Source of the DNA: Chaetorhynchus papuensis
Taxonomy: Eukaryota > Chordata > Aves > Passeriformes > Rhipiduridae
Assembly (NCBI GenBank): GCA_013396525.1
Contig: VWYX01000257.1
Span: 1-64,000 of the forward strand
Direction of reading: 5' to 3'
Length of the DNA: 64,000 nucleotides
Shown here: in pieces, positions 10,667-24,300 of the stretch
How the letters are laid out: the number at the start of each line of letters is the position of its first letter
Numbering within the stretch: position 1 is the first letter of the stretch
Translations under genes and position numbers: made by a program
The notes under the pieces: model-generated
Seen by the model: only the letters and a program-made list of their open reading frames with translations
What the model was told of the DNA's origin: nothing
Databases searched by the model: none

Positions 10667-13600
10667 GTGAGCGGAGCGGGCGCGAGGGGCGCGGGCTCCC
10701 CCTCAGCCCCGGGCGGGAGCGCTCCCCATCCCCCAGAACTGCTCTGCGCGGAAGGGAAAGTCCTGTGGAGAATCGGGGGGTGCGGGTGAGCGGAGGTGGG
10801 TCGGTCCTCGAAGCGGGAGTGAGCGTCCCGTGTGTGAGTCCCCTCCCGGCGGCAGCCTGGGCGCCCTGCCCGCACCCTCCGACATTTTCCGGACACTCGT
10901 GTGACAGCGCAGCCCAGCCCCGACGGAGCGGGATGGGGGTCCGCCTGTCCGAGGCCTCTGCCCCAGCAGGCCGGAGCTGCTAATAAATGGCCTGAGTTTA
11001 TTTTGGGAGCTTTCTGCCCACGAAAGGAGTGGGGGGAGAAGGGGCTCCCGGCGGCACGGGGGCGGGAGGCGACCCGCCGGGACAGAGCCTGCAGGGCGGG
11101 TGGCGCAGGGAGCGAGGGCCCCGGGGAGCCGGCCGGGGACATCCAGAGCCCGCGGGGTCCCGTCTGGCTGCGGCGGGGGCCCCGCTGCTCCCAGTCAGCT
11201 GAAGGTCACTGCCAAAACCCAGCAGTTCGCCACCTTCTCCGCTGCCTCGTGAGCGGTGTGCGTGTTGAAATACCCCTTTCCCCGGGAAAGGCACTCGCGC
11301 AAATGACGCAAAAAGGGCTCGTTTGGAGTGTCCGGGCTTTGCGGTCAGTCACTGCCGGGCTGCTGTGGAGGGGGAAGGTGAGCTGTTTCCCATAGCCCTG
11401 CGTTGGGCCATTGCTTGTGGCTGGCAGTGGGACGCGGGCACAGAGTCACTTTTGGACAGTTCTGTTAGCAGGAGGAAGGAGAGGCGGAATCGTTTTAGGG
11501 AAAATCCCCTTTCCACTTTTCTTCACTTCCACAATGTGCCCACTTATAAAGAGAAGCACGGTTTGTATAATAATGAAATTCCTGAAACGCTTCCCCCCCC
11601 ATCGTAGACCTCCAATACAAAGTGAACAGTCCCTGCTTCCTTGAATTTGTGTTCCAAAAAAAACTCCAAAAAAAAACCCCCAAAGCGGTACCTGTAAATT
11701 GAGAGAGGGAAGGTAGTTCTAGCAGTTTCTTAAAACTTTACTCCTTCTTACACTGCAGTGATTGCAAGTTCAGCTCATTCCGGTGCCTGCACAGTTACAG
11801 GGAAACAGCTCAGCAGCTCGGGCGAGCTTTAGTTTCTTGCCTGTGTCCCAGCTCCACAAAGCCACTAGCACATGCAGCCTGTTGGTGAATGAAGAAACGG
11901 GAGAGTGAATAGATAGTGCTGCTGGGACAACAGACATCAGCATATGATTTCAGTGTCGTTGGTTGGTTGGTTGCTGACAGAGCAGCTATTGGTATTTCTC
12001 AAATGAAACAAAATAATCAGTTTCTGAAAAACTGTTTAACTTACTTGAAATGTCATGTCTTCAGGGTAACAGGCAAGCTTCTAATTAGTACAGAACATGT
12101 AACAGTTTGGAAAAGACCTTACGACTGTTTAATCGGAATGGCTTAGAACTCAAAAATAATTTCTCCTGATGGCAGGAAGGCTATTGATAGATTTATGCTG
12201 TAGGCAGGGTGCAGATTAGAAGGATTTGAAGTTATCCAAATCCAGATGTACAGTTAGAAATGCTTAGACAGAATGAGACACACTACATATCTTTTAAAGC
12301 ATACAGCCATTTAATTTTTTTTGCTAAAAATGCAAATCTCATGAAGATTTAAAAAAGCCAGCAGCTTGTCTTTCTTTGTAAATTATCTGTAATATTTAGT
12401 GTTCCAGTTTTTCTGCTCATCTTACATATTTCATTAAAGAAAAAAAGCCCTGCAAAATATGAAACAGGTTTTCAGTTAGCTCCAGTACTTGCTGTTGTTG
12501 CTGCTCTCATTCATACTGTCTAAACGAGCAACATTTCTTTCTGGTTTAAGCAGTATTGTAAATGTAAGCTGAGGAAGTTGCCAGCTGGCTTGACCCAGCA
12601 TTATTAGACTCGAGCTTAGGCTAAAGGTCACAGAAGTTCTTTATGTGAAGCATGTGTGTAAGTGGGAAAGCAGTCTTTTGCTGCAAAAAGGTGGGGGGCT
12701 TGCAAGCTTTCCCAGCCCGTCCCAGGCCTGAGGATTGGCACAAGGACTGAAAAGGAAGAACAACCCAGATGCCTAAACCCAGCCATATGGTGCCTGCTGC
12801 TGTCAGGAAAAGAAAAGACAATTATAGACCAATTAATTGCTCCGTATCTTCTAGCTAGTTATGATGTAATCTGAAGAAGGCTGCAATACTATTGTGTTTT
12901 ATTTTTTACGAAGTCTGTGTATTATCTTTTGCTGTATTCTGTCCAAGTAGAAAAAAATCTGTTCTTGAGATCCTGAAGTTGCTTTTGTCTTCACTTGGGA
13001 CAATGAAAGCTTGATCTATTACTGACCAATAGCTGATTTGTGGAAACATCAAAATCTGGATGAACAGCTTTAGCACTTCCCTTAAAACAATTGGCAAATG
13101 TCACTATCGGTTCTCTGAGAGTTAGTGTCTCATGGTATTTGTGGAGAGCACTGAGCGGAGGAACTCAAGACCTCAAACACATTATTGGTGTTTTTTAGTT
13201 AACAGAGCATTTAAATCTTAGCAAAAGAGGTTGACATGGGTTAATCTCAAGTGATTAATCCGTGCTCCTCGATTTCAAACTGGTGAACCATCATAGAGGA
13301 GTCTGGGGTCTGACTTCACTGTTACATTTCAGACCTTGCTTGTAGAGGAAAGCTTGAAGCAGACTCTATACTGATGAGGAAGTGGCAGTGGGCTTCAAAG
13401 GTGAATGTGTGCAGATTCTGTTGGGCTTCACAGTAGTAATCTGTTTGCTTGGCAGTGAGAAGTGCTGGTAAATGTATGGAAATGGTTGTTTTTTTGGCAA
13501 ATGCTACAGCTATCACAACAAAAAGAGGTTTTAATACGAGCATGTGAAAATAAAGAACAATACTTCCCAGAGAAACTCTTTTCAGTGATAAATGTGCTAT

Positions 13601-14772
13601 GATCAAAAGTGAAGCACCTTTAAAAAAAAAAAAATCCAATTGGCTTCTGAGTGCCAGAGAGAAACATAGGGTGTGTTACCATCCTCTGTATTTGTGATTG
13701 GGAAACAACTGAATGGAATTCTTTCCTTAGCAGCAAGGTGGCTGGAGCACCATTCAGAAGTCACTTTGCAAGTGCAAATGGCAGCAGAAGAAGCCAAATT
13801 GCTTAAGCAGCATCAGTAGCTAGGTTGCATTTCTGATGAGGCTGTCTTTTTAATCCTGTTCCAAATGCACCATTATTTCATGTTTATGTTACAGTGATGC
13901 ACGAAGGTTTAGTTAAGGTAGGATTCTTCTTGTAACTTAGTGCTGCATGGAGATCACAGCTGTGCTGCATAGGTGTTCTCTGCTGCAAGTCAGAAGAGGT
14001 GCACAAAGCTGCCTCAAAGTCTTCTTTTTCTGTGTTGGGATGCTGTATGATCTGATTCTTCATCTTCTGCTCTTACTGTATATCTCCATTTACTTTTCTT
14101 TTCCCTTTCTTCCCTATAAGGCACAGATAACGAAATATCATATACCCTTTCCTCTCTTCTTTCCCCCTCCTCCTTCCAGTTCTGGTGAGAATTGTTACCT
14201 TCAGGCTTTGCTAAGTTATTCACATGGAAAGACAAAGTATCTTGTCTTTCTGTTATTCACTTTGTTATTGAAATACTAGAAGTTGCTATGGTTAGAGTCA
14301 TCAATATTTCCGTTATAAATCTTTTTCATAAACTTCTGAAACTGTGCTCAGCTAGCGTAAAACAAACAAAATCTTAAGTGGGGGAAAAACATTTCATGAG
14401 CATACTCTTCCCTAATTATGAAATAGGATAGGCTTGTACACAATTTGGTTATGCAATTGGGTAGGAAACTTGCCACAGTTAGGTACTGTAAAATTCTTAA
14501 ATGAGTTTTTTTAAACCTTAGTTCTTAGGTTTTCTTTTAATTTATTTTGAAAATTAAACTTAAAAGAAAAATGAATTATTTACTGATTATTTTGAGAAAG
14601 TCTTCTAGAATCCTGTTACTGAAAACAGATAAAGTGAAAATCATTAAAAGGTATCCAACTCTTAAGAGGTTAAACTGATTAATTTTCACTTGATTAATTC
14701 TCATGCTGTCCCTTCAGAGGCATTTACAATATCAACTTAATTGACTGTACTTTTTATTTTCTTTTGTTTCAG
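10667..14772 (+). other. LATS2: LATS2 intron 1
   Basis: 4.1 kb between the non-coding exon and the first coding exon. The first 600 bases are still CpG island; the rest is AT-rich and unique-looking, with no recognisable gene or repeat. It ends in a polypyrimidine tract and AG at 14771-14772. Confidence 0.6.
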
Positions 14773-15009
14773 ACACTGTCCATCTGCAAAATGATGATTC
14801 CACAGAGTTTCATTTTCTGTAGGAAATGTGAAGATTGTGAGCTGAAGTAAAACATTGGCAGAAATCTCTTGAATATTTTGCCTTTTCTTCTTCTCTTTGA
14901 AGGATTATGTTTACAAGAAATTGATACCATCAAGTGACACTTTTTCAAAATAATTTAAAGGAAACTAAGAATAAAGCTGTATTTATGCTCAGAGAAAACT
15001 GGATTAACA
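14773..15009 (+). other. LATS2: 5' UTR part of LATS2 exon 2, with upstream AUGs
   Basis: 237 nt between the acceptor TTTGTTTCAG and the start codon. It contains uORFs at 14791-14850 (19 codons, ATG ATG with A at -3), 14826-14831 (ATG directly followed by TGA), 14907-14924 (5 codons) and 14985-15140 (51 codons, overlapping the main start out of frame, with T at -3). The main ATG at 15010 has A at -3. The exon boundary is inferred from the consensus acceptor. Confidence 0.75.
14791..14850 (+). CDS. uORF 1 of LATS2 leader (19 codons)
   Basis: Begins with two consecutive ATGs and ends at TAA 14848-14850. It is in the same frame as LATS2 but terminated well upstream. The -3 A gives a reasonable initiation context. 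Likely a translational dampener; no peptide function is claimed. Confidence 0.45.
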   Translation: MMIPQSFIFCRKCEDCELK

Positions 15010-15140
15010 ATGAGGCCAAAGACTTTTCCTGCTACGACATATTCTGGAAACAGCAGACAAAGGTTACAAGAGATTCGAGAAGGTTTAAAGCAGCCATCCA
15101 AATCTTCAGGTCAGGGACTACCGATTGGAGCAGGCAGTGA
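14985..15140 (+). CDS. Overlapping uORF across the LATS2 start (51 codons)
   Basis: ATG at 14985 in a weak context (T at -3) opens a frame that passes the LATS2 ATG and stops at TGA 15138-15140. Any ribosome using it would miss the main start, so its weak context matters for LATS2 output. Overlap is seen directly; repression is inferred. Confidence 0.4.
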   Translation: MLRENWINNEAKDFSCYDIFWKQQTKVTRDSRRFKAAIQIFRSGTTDWSRQ

Positions 15141-15348
15141 AACTTCTCTGGACCCTAAGATTTTAATAGGGAAGGATGCTGCAAGGCAGCAGCAGATGAG
15201 ACAAACACCCAAGTTTGGACCGTATCAGAAAGCTCTGCGAGAAATCAGATATTCTTTGCTGCCCTTTGCTAATGAGTCGAGCACTACAGCAGCCGTGGAA
15301 GTCAACAGGCAGATGCTCCAGGAACTGGTGAATGCAGGTTGTGATCAG
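15010..15348 (+). CDS. LATS2: LATS2 coding exon 2 (residues 1-113)
   Basis: Encodes the N-terminal conserved block and the first helix of the UBA domain, ending VNAGCDQ. The ALREIRYSLLPF motif contains Ser82, equivalent to human Ser83, the Aurora-A site. The donor is CAG|GTACGTAAG, phase 0. Confidence 0.97.
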
Positions 15349-18300
15349 GTACGTAAGAGTTGGGAGTGGGGATTGGCACTGCTGTCGAAGCAAGTTTGTA
15401 CTCTGGACCGAAAAAAGGATTTTGATGGTGGCTGTCAAAATCTTGGAAATGCACTGATTCTTTTGGCAGTCATGTTGCTGTATGAGCAGCAGAGTAGATG
15501 GACTTACTCGGGACAGATGTGCCTACTGTGGGATTCATTTATGTTAAAGACAGTCATGGTGTCCTCTAGGATTCTTCCATGATTTCTCCAGTTGATATCT
15601 GAGGCTGAACAGGGTAGCTTGTCTTTATTTTATCTTTCTTTTCTTCTTTTTTTTTTTTTTTTGTTTCTTCATTTTCCCTGCAATGCTTAGTAACAAGCCT
15701 TAGCTGTGAGTAATAGGGTGGAATTTTGACTAGCACATCTAAGCCCAGTTCACTGTCAGAAGTAGCTGTAAGAAATGATAGACACAATACCTGGTATTTG
15801 AAGAAGCTCACTTGCTGTTGGCCAGAAGCAGGAGGGCTTGGATGGATGTTCAGCTGACAGCAGTGATTCTGTCCACACCTTTTCTTCCTCACTTTCTCTG
15901 CTTCTGCTAAGAGGTGGTAGCATTGCTCAGATAAGAGACTTGATGTAGAGCTGCTTTTTTTTTTGTCGTACTGGGATTGATGCTGGAATATATTCTTAAT
16001 TCAAAGATCATTCACTTGGTGCAGAACACAGTCATTTTGTGTTGAGCTTTATTCATCTTGCTTGTGCTTCCAGTATTGACTTTCACCTCTGTCCAGGAGT
16101 AGTTCAAAATTTTGCTTTTTAGAGAAGAAATGCTGGTTTGGGTTCAGGTTCTGAGTGTTGTAGGAACACATTTTTTCCCGTGTGATTGAATAGTAGTTGT
16201 TGACAAGCTGAAACATTTCCATTTATAGTCCTTGATTCAAATTGGAGAGATTTAAAACCAAAGTGCTTTCGGTGGTATCTCCCTGATTTCAAAACTTAGG
16301 CCCCATTCATTCATGGCAGAATGTGAGTCTCTTGACTCTCCTAGACTGCATTCTGATTCTGTATAACAGAACTAACATCAAGCATTATTACAAACAGTGT
16401 AACAGTATCCATTTCCCTGGAGCTATGTAAATATTAATTAGTGCTGTTTCTATGCCAAAGAGTTTATGCTATACAAGATAATCAGAGCTAGAGCAGATTG
16501 CATATCTAATAAGAAGTGCTGCAGTACAACTAAACACTTCCTAGTCCAGTGAACCAAGATGCTGTACTGAATTATTTAACTGAAGGAACCAAGAGTTTTC
16601 TGTGATCTCTAGTACACCATGAAAACAGTGTTTTTTAGAACTGTACCCTCTAAATTTCCCTAGCTGTTCAGGATGGGAACACTCCCTGTGCATATGAGCC
16701 AAGGTTAAATGAGCACAGCTGGATTCTGGATTGGAAATGCACATTTGGTGGGTTACATGGACAAATTGTTCACACATAGAACTTGGCTTGTTGGACTGAA
16801 ATCTTGGAAAGTACTTTGAGCACACTGCAGCACAGTAATGTTAAGCCAATGTATAAAACAGAAATACCTGAACACCTGTTAAAATGTCTTGGTATTCAAA
16901 GCAATGTAATGAACTATATATGTAAATTTTTTTTATATATTGAGCTATTTTGACTTCAATGTTCATACAATGATATTGCTTCTTCTAGAGCATTGAGCCT
17001 GGTTCTGACTCTGAAGTGGAGATTTTTGCTACCTCCGTAAATTTTGCTCACATTTTTGGTCGGGCTTTTATTTGCCCCTCCTCATTGGCCATGATCCTTC
17101 CATCCTCCCATTTGTTGTTTCTCCCTAGCTGTGACTTGTTTCCTGGCAATGGCATTATTGGGCCTATCCCTTAGGTGTGTTTGGCACTCTGGTCTAGGCT
17201 TAACCAGGATCACAGTTGGCTGGAGTCCAAACAGAGGTTTCAGGAGTGGAATCCTGTGACTAAAAATGCTGAGCTTCTTAGTGTGAGTCCAGACCATATG
17301 AAGATTTGCTGTCCTGAAGAGTTGTGAATGAGTGGAGCTTCTTGAGGTGGTGTGAATGGTATCTGACCTTGGGGATGGTGTGGTGTAGGGTGACAGACCT
17401 GATTACTACCTCTAGATTCTTCCTTTCCCTCTGGTGCCTGAGTTGTTTTGAATCAGATGCTAAACTGTTTCATACCATGATGTGTAGTAAATCAGCGATC
17501 CCAAGCCACCCTGTCCCTGCTTGCTAATCAACGCCTTTAAATGCCTCCCACATGGACATCTTCTGTAGTCCTGTAGGCAGCTAACAGATCTCTGATGTAA
17601 CAGAGAAGGTGAGGCGGCTTCAGTTTCTTTGGGGATGCTTTTATTTACCTCTAAGCCCAATGCTCATGTGAGGTTGGTAAATGGGCACTGAAACCCACAC
17701 CCCACCGTCCCTTTTCAAATGCCGGGAGCAGCCGTTTTGAGGTGAAGCATTTCAGTCTGTGAATAGCTAATGTTCTACTTGAGCCTTCCCCTACAGCAAG
17801 CCTGCAGAATACAAAATCTTACCCCTCCTGATCCTGCTTCATGGTGCACAAACCAGCTGTTCAGCAGCTGCAATCGTCCTGAAGCGTCTGGCAATTTGTC
17901 ATTAGAAGCTCTAATTGTGAGCATTCTAGGAAGCTGTGAAGAAGGAATAGATGGCTATAACACTCAGTTTGGCCCTATGGGAACTTCATTTTCCAGCTGG
18001 ATTTGGGCTGATGATTTTTGCTGTTCTAGATGGAACACTGAAAAGTAACGCTAACCTTGTGGGTGATCTGTTGTGGTGGACACCATGCAAGGATCAGGAT
18101 TCTTCTTCAGTCTGTTTATTATGCCACAATAAGGATTTTTGGAAGGGTGAAGGGAAGCAGTGACAATTGAAAAGGAAAATAATTTTAGAGGCTAGGGAAA
18201 GGATAATTCTATTTAATACTCTTACTAGCTCCACTCATCTATTCTATCTGTAGCATGGATAAATTTTAACAACAACTATTTCACATCCTACAGGAGATGT

Positions 18301-21300
18301 TGCTTATTGGGGTTTGTAGCTCCCTGTTCTGCCTAAGTGACTCTAAGTTTTAAGATGAAATTGAAATTAGTTTTATTAAATAAAAAGGAAATGTAACATT
18401 TTATTACTTTACTCTTGCTCTATGAAAGACCCACACAGCCAGGAATTTCACTATAAGCCACTTGGTAAACTTAACAAGTGTATGAAATGCAGTGTAATTT
18501 GTGAAGTAAACATCGAATTCTCGTGTCTTTCAGTTACAGTTATCATAGGTGTTACTTGTGAAAACAGACCTTTTTTTTTAAATTGGTTAGGAAGTTGCCA
18601 GTGTTCTTTTAAATGACCTGTTTTCTTCCAGAAAGATTTATTTTTCCACTATTGTGTAGTTTATGATTTTATAGTGAAATATGATCCCCTAAACTTCATG
18701 GGGACTTCACTATTGACCTGAAAGAAGCCAGGATTACCGTTTTTTTTTTTTAAGAGCTAGAAAGCAAGTAACACACATAATTAGTCATTGTTTTTCTGAA
18801 ACAAAATGAGTAACTTGTCTGTTGTTTGTTTAAGTCATCTTTTCAACAGTAATTTAGTGAGTTTCAATCAAAAATAATTAGTGCAGCGTAAACAGTTTTG
18901 AAACTCACAGAACATGACTGCAAAAGACCAGACCTTTTTCGTTGTAAAAGCTTGAAGCCAAAAGCACACCTAATATGCCATTCTTTAGTAAATAGAAGTC
19001 CTTGGGCTTGGACGTGTAACTTGCAGTCACTGTAGGGGGACTGGAGTGTGGAGCGTCTGTCCCGTGGGCTGGTAAACCACTGGAATCACCTGGGGCAACT
19101 GGGTGGTGTTTGGGGTGTGGTGGTAAATGCAGCTGCTCTTGTGGATTGAGTGTTTCTAATGAATAGATGCAATTGAGCGTATGATCAGTGGCATTCCAAC
19201 AACCTGAATGGGCTGTACTGTACTTACTGTACTTCCTTGGAGCATAAACAGCCACTGACATTGTAATTTAGAGTGGGCTGCAGCAGTTCTAGATGAACTG
19301 TGGAACGTTACACACTTGTCACTTTTGTGGGTTTTTTTTTTTTCTTTCCCTCAAGCAAACTTTCCTTCGCGCAAAGAGTGCCTTTTCCGGGTGAAGATTT
19401 CTAGACGTGGTTTGTTTGGGCAGCTGTTTTTAAGAAAAAATAATGGTTTAGGACTTTTTACAGGCTACATACTGCCAGTACCATGCTATCTGCTGTACAT
19501 CTATGAATATGTGAAGCAGGGAAGTTCTTATGCTTTATTTTCTCCAGAGGTTTTTATAAATATCTGTAGTAAAACATGTACCACTCCCCCCCACACCATG
19601 CCAATATCAGGATATTTTGAAGGGGAAGATCTGTCCATTGGATACTAATTCCATTGTCTTTCAAGGAAGGGAATGGTGTCTGTGGAATGGTGTAATCTGT
19701 GTAAGAATATCAAGCTGACTACCTTGTCATCAGTGTTATGCTGAATTCATGAGATTCAGTTTGTAGAGGTGGGGTTTTGGTTGCTTTTTTTTTTTAAAAG
19801 TCCTCCTTGTATTCCAGGATTCTTTCAATCTGTACGTCATGGCTTACCTTCTTTTTATTGAACCCATTTGGCAAAGATTCTACCCTGGTTTGGGAATGCT
19901 GATTGGTTTCAGATTTTGAGAATGGGGAATAAAGTATTTATCTCAATTTGAACAAATATTTGCACTTCTTTAAGTGAGGGAAATTCTGTTCTGCCAAATA
20001 GAGCTTGGGCAAAAGGTCCTCTTTTGCACTTTGCATGTAGAACTAGTATTCTGTTCTTCGTGTTCTATATAGGTCATGCTTGCCCACCTGTGATCCATGT
20101 GCCACCTAGCAGTGTGTTACTGAGCAGTGTGACTTTTCACCGTGTTGTTGGAGTGATGACAGGAAGCAGATACAGCGTAGAGTTTTGTTTTGATAACAGA
20201 CTTGCTGAAGCTTTGCTGTAGTAAAATATCTGTCGTGATGTATTTGTTAAGAGGACAAGTCTAAAAAGACAGCTTGCCTTCAAGGTGAAGGACAGCAAAT
20301 TTTGTAATGGCAAATAAGAGAATTAATTTCATAACGTTGGCCTGTCCTGTAACAAAATTTTGTGTTTGCCTGAGTAAACTTTCCCTGTGTTAGGAGTTTT
20401 GCCTGCCCAGCCATTTACCAAAACCTCCAGGATGAGCAGCTTAGTCATCTTCTGGATGTTTTCAGTCCAGATTGTTTGGTTAATGAAAAATGACTGAAGA
20501 ATGAGCTGTTGCAAGATTGCCTGGGTTATTCTGTGGGACATACGTTAAAGGTGAGGATCACAGAATATTTTGAATTGGTAGGAATCCACAAGGATCATCA
20601 AGTCCAACCCTTAAAGCGAATGGCCCATACAGGGATGTAACATGTGCCCTTGGTGTTTTTAGCACCATGCTCTGACCAACTGAGCTAATGTGGTGCAAGT
20701 CATTACAAGCTGTGCTGCTTGTAGAAGTATTCTGGGTTACAGGGAGGAAAAAAGGGATGTTCAAATGAGGGCACTCACTTCTGAATGCAGGAGAAAGGTT
20801 TTATTTTAGCAACTGAAATAGATCTGATAATTCAGGTCAGCAGTCTCTTGGGTGTTTCATTTGCATCCATCATTTGAAGGTAAGTTGTTCACTCTGCCTT
20901 CTCTTTACTAGATGTGTTGAGGGCTTGTTTCATAACCTTTTCCTATACTTTTTTCTTTCTAACCTCCCTTTTTGCTTTCAACCTTTCTGAGAGGTTTCCA
21001 GTATAATGCAGTGTTCTTCCATCAAAGCATGTAACGGAATGTGTTTTCCCACTAATATGCCTGAGGTTAGCAACTTAAGCCATTTCAGTTCTTAGTTGCT
21101 TCAGAAAAATAGTGAGTCACAGCTTTCTAGGGGCTGAAAGCAAGAGGTGAAGATTGCTCTTCAGCTGATACCTGCTGACACGCTCTCCTAAGCCCTTTCT
21201 CTTGTCTCCAGTCTTCCTATGTTTCTGTCACTTCTTCATGATAGTGGCTTAGTGAGTATACTTAGATTCTCTGTGTCATGACAGCCCCCACAATGTATTT

Positions 21301-24300
21301 GAGAAGGTGCTCTTGGTATTGTTCTGTGTGAGCATGGCTTGGAATATGTTTGTCTTGCAGAAGGAAGAAAGGTATTTTCCCTTGAGTTTTTGTGGTGGTG
21401 GAAATATTTATTAACAGTAGAAAATGATTGCATGTTCTCCTTCGCATGACAAGATTTGGCAGCTGGGTAGTAATATGGCATGGAACAAGAGTGTTTTAAA
21501 CTCTCCTTAATTCTTGTTAGTCTTTTTTCTTCTCTATCAAACTATAGAATAAATTACATCTTGGTAATGTAAATTACATCTTGGATTGTGTTTGAAATGA
21601 CAGGACAGGAATCAGATGCTAGACTTCAACTGTAGATAAGTGTGAATCTCGAGTTATCTTAAACTTGCCTATTCCTCATATCAGACAAACATTCTAGAAG
21701 CTTGGGAGTTTAATAAAAAAAAAATTATCTTGCTCTGTCAGGGTACAGGATTAACTTGCACTGGATACTTAAATTGTATTTATTAAAATTTAATTGCCAG
21801 TAGGATTTTGAGCTATGTTTTTCGGTTTTTTTTGGTGAGAAAGGAAATGACTTCTTCACAGTCACTAAAAAATCTGTATAAGCATTTACTTCAGTCTCTG
21901 AATAAAAAGCCCTTGTGACCAAAAGTGAAGATTGCTGTTATTATTATAGCAGGAAGCTGATATCACAATAGTAGTAGGGTGTAACTGTTCCTTTTGCATT
22001 TTTTGTGCTGTTCTCAGCCTAAATCTCTGCTGTTCTTTCAGCTTATATCTGAGAGGAACAATTGTGATTTTATACTGAGACTGAAAGATAGCATCTCTTC
22101 TTTGGGAGAGAGATGTTACTTGGTTGTCTGTGGGGGTTCTTTTCTTTCTTCAAAAAATTGAATGGCACTTTTAAACAGAGAGATTTCAGTAGAAGGACTC
22201 AATGCAAGATTTTGCATGCTACAGTATTTAGGGGTAGATCAAGATGTGCATTTAGAATTCATTTAATTCAACCTAGGAATGTTTTTCTAGTAGTTACTAA
22301 ACTAATTTAAAGCTTATGTTAAAGCTGCTAATTGAATATCAGTATAATGCACATAAAAGTTCATGGCTACTTCTCATGTGATATGCAGGTACGTGCCATA
22401 CTTCTGTGGAGGGATTTTTTTTTTAAATAGTTTTCTTTTTCCTAAAGCATGGGCAAATATACATAAAATAACTTAAAACTGCATTTGTTTTTCCTCAGTT
22501 TTTTGTTGCCGTACCCCCATCTCGAGCAGAACACAGCTTGTTGGTGCTCCCATGGGCCCAGCATTTAAATTCTGCTCAGCAGCTGCCTGTAGTGGCAACT
22601 CCTATAGAATATCCATGTCCCATGTGTGTTGTCCATGTGTCCCCCTAATCTTCCATAAATCAGGCTCCAGTACTGGCACTCTTTGCTCCTTGGGTGCTGC
22701 CTGTCGCTGTGACTTGCAAATGCTTGTATACAGTGCTATCTAAAGTAAATGAGGAGAGACATGAACGAGCCCTTTCAAATCTTTTTACTTGCTGGTGCCA
22801 GCTGCTGTTTTTCTCATGTAGTGGATATGTCCATTAATTCCCCACCATTGCCTTGAATCACTCTTAGGAAACAGCTGGTTAGACCCAGGTTTTCCTTTCT
22901 TTGACCTAGGAAAGAATTCTGACTGGATTGCGAGCTGCCTCGCTATGGATGTAGCTACTCTAGAGTAGATGTTCCACAATCAAGTACTGCTGGAACAAAT
23001 GCAGTTTGCACTAGTAAAATGAAAGAAGGACAGACATATGATCTGTTTGCTTAAAGCTACAAATGTTTGTGTTAACTTGGGCTTTATACTCAGTAGGTTA
23101 TGTGTATAGCATGTAAAATACATTTAACTTTATTCACTCTTTCTGCTTATGTTCATGACCTAATTGTGGGTGTAGCTTAGATCTGACGTTATTATGTTGC
23201 TTTTAGCTGAGGTGTAGAGTGTGAAATGTTGGTCCTTATTTCTAGGTTTTTATCATACCCTAGCTTTTTGGAAAAAAATTTAAAATTAAATTTAACAATG
23301 CCTCTGATTACCAAATTGGAGGCTGAAGTTGCTGTGGCATTGTGGTCTGTGGTCTTATCCTAGCAGTAGCAGTCTTGTATTGTCCAGGCTTGAGAGGGAT
23401 CCCTATTTCTCATCTTCAGAAGATGCTTTAATAAAAGCCTGATGAAACTCAGGTAGTCAAACTCTTGCTGTTTGCCTGCTCTACACATCTTCTGCAGGAC
23501 ACCGAAAATACCGTTGCTGATAGAAATATTTTTGACTTTATGTTACTGGGCAGCTTCTGTTGAGGTGGTTCTGTCAGCTCTGATCTTGATGGAGTCTCCC
23601 AGCTATGCAGCTATGGCTGCAGCACAGCAAAACTGGTTTGTTGGTCTTGTCCTGCCATCTGGGCGGTCACTGGCAGTTCACAAGAAGCTTCTGGGTTACA
23701 AATTGTCATGCAGGAATTAGGTTTCATACAAGCAGTGCATGTGTGCATATATGTATTTGGATGACTGCAGTGTTTGCACGGTACCAGCTGTTTGTGAAGA
23801 ACTTAATCCATACGATTTGGTACTGCATTGAAGGTTTCTTTTTCAGTCTGAGGAAACAAGATTCTAATGTTTGAGGCTATGTTCTGCTTCTCTGCAGTGT
23901 AAGAGATGGATTTTTCCTGATGAGAAACTTGTGCTCTCCATTTTGTGTGAATCCAAGTAATTAAAAATATTTCCCTAGGGAGGCAAAGGATGGAGAGAGG
24001 ATATGAGAATACTTTAAAAAAAATCATTTCTAGGTCAGTTAATTTTCAGAAGGCTGAAGCCAAAGAACCCTGTGTACCCGTAACTTTGTGAATCAGGTAA
24101 TGGCCATGGCAAGGACAGTCTGTGAAAATAACTCTGTTCTGTGCTGCTGCTTTGTCTTTAATTGTTATCAGTGTATGGGTCCGTGTGTGAAACTGTTACT
24201 GCAACACACACAGTCTCCTGTGCACTCAGAGAAATACAAACACAGTGTAAATGGCAAAATGGGGAGATTTAAATGTATACTGCTTGAAGGACCGAGCATT

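Larger units (their letters stand above)
10240..11240 (+). promoter_or_regulatory. LATS2: CpG-island promoter of LATS2
   Basis: About 1 kb of strongly GC- and CpG-rich DNA in an otherwise AT-rich region. It sits 4 kb upstream of the first coding exon and has no TATA box. It contains three GGAATG motifs, a CACGTG E-box, three tandem 10-bp CCCTTCCCGG/C units at about 10384-10413 (the last resembling an E2F site) and a strong splice donor at 10667. Long open frames on both strands here (for example 10279-10983 plus and 10282-11142 minus) are by-products of GC richness. The transcription start is not determined; about 10500-10560 is a guess. Confidence 0.85.

Noticed and set aside
10279..11395. 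Long overlapping ORFs on both strands (up to 286 codons) in the CpG island
   Set aside because: GC-rich DNA lacks stop codons; compositions are Pro/Arg/Gly/Ala-rich on both strands, with no domain and no splice logic. Explained by the promoter.
15349..15582. Extension of the exon 2 frame by 77 codons into intron 2
   Set aside because: The consensus donor at 15349 and perfect UBA continuity to exon 3 show this is intron.
20630..20692. Functional tRNA-Ile gene
   Set aside because: Anticodon loop and B-box region are altered and the sequence continues into a CR1-like tail; it is a SINE head.
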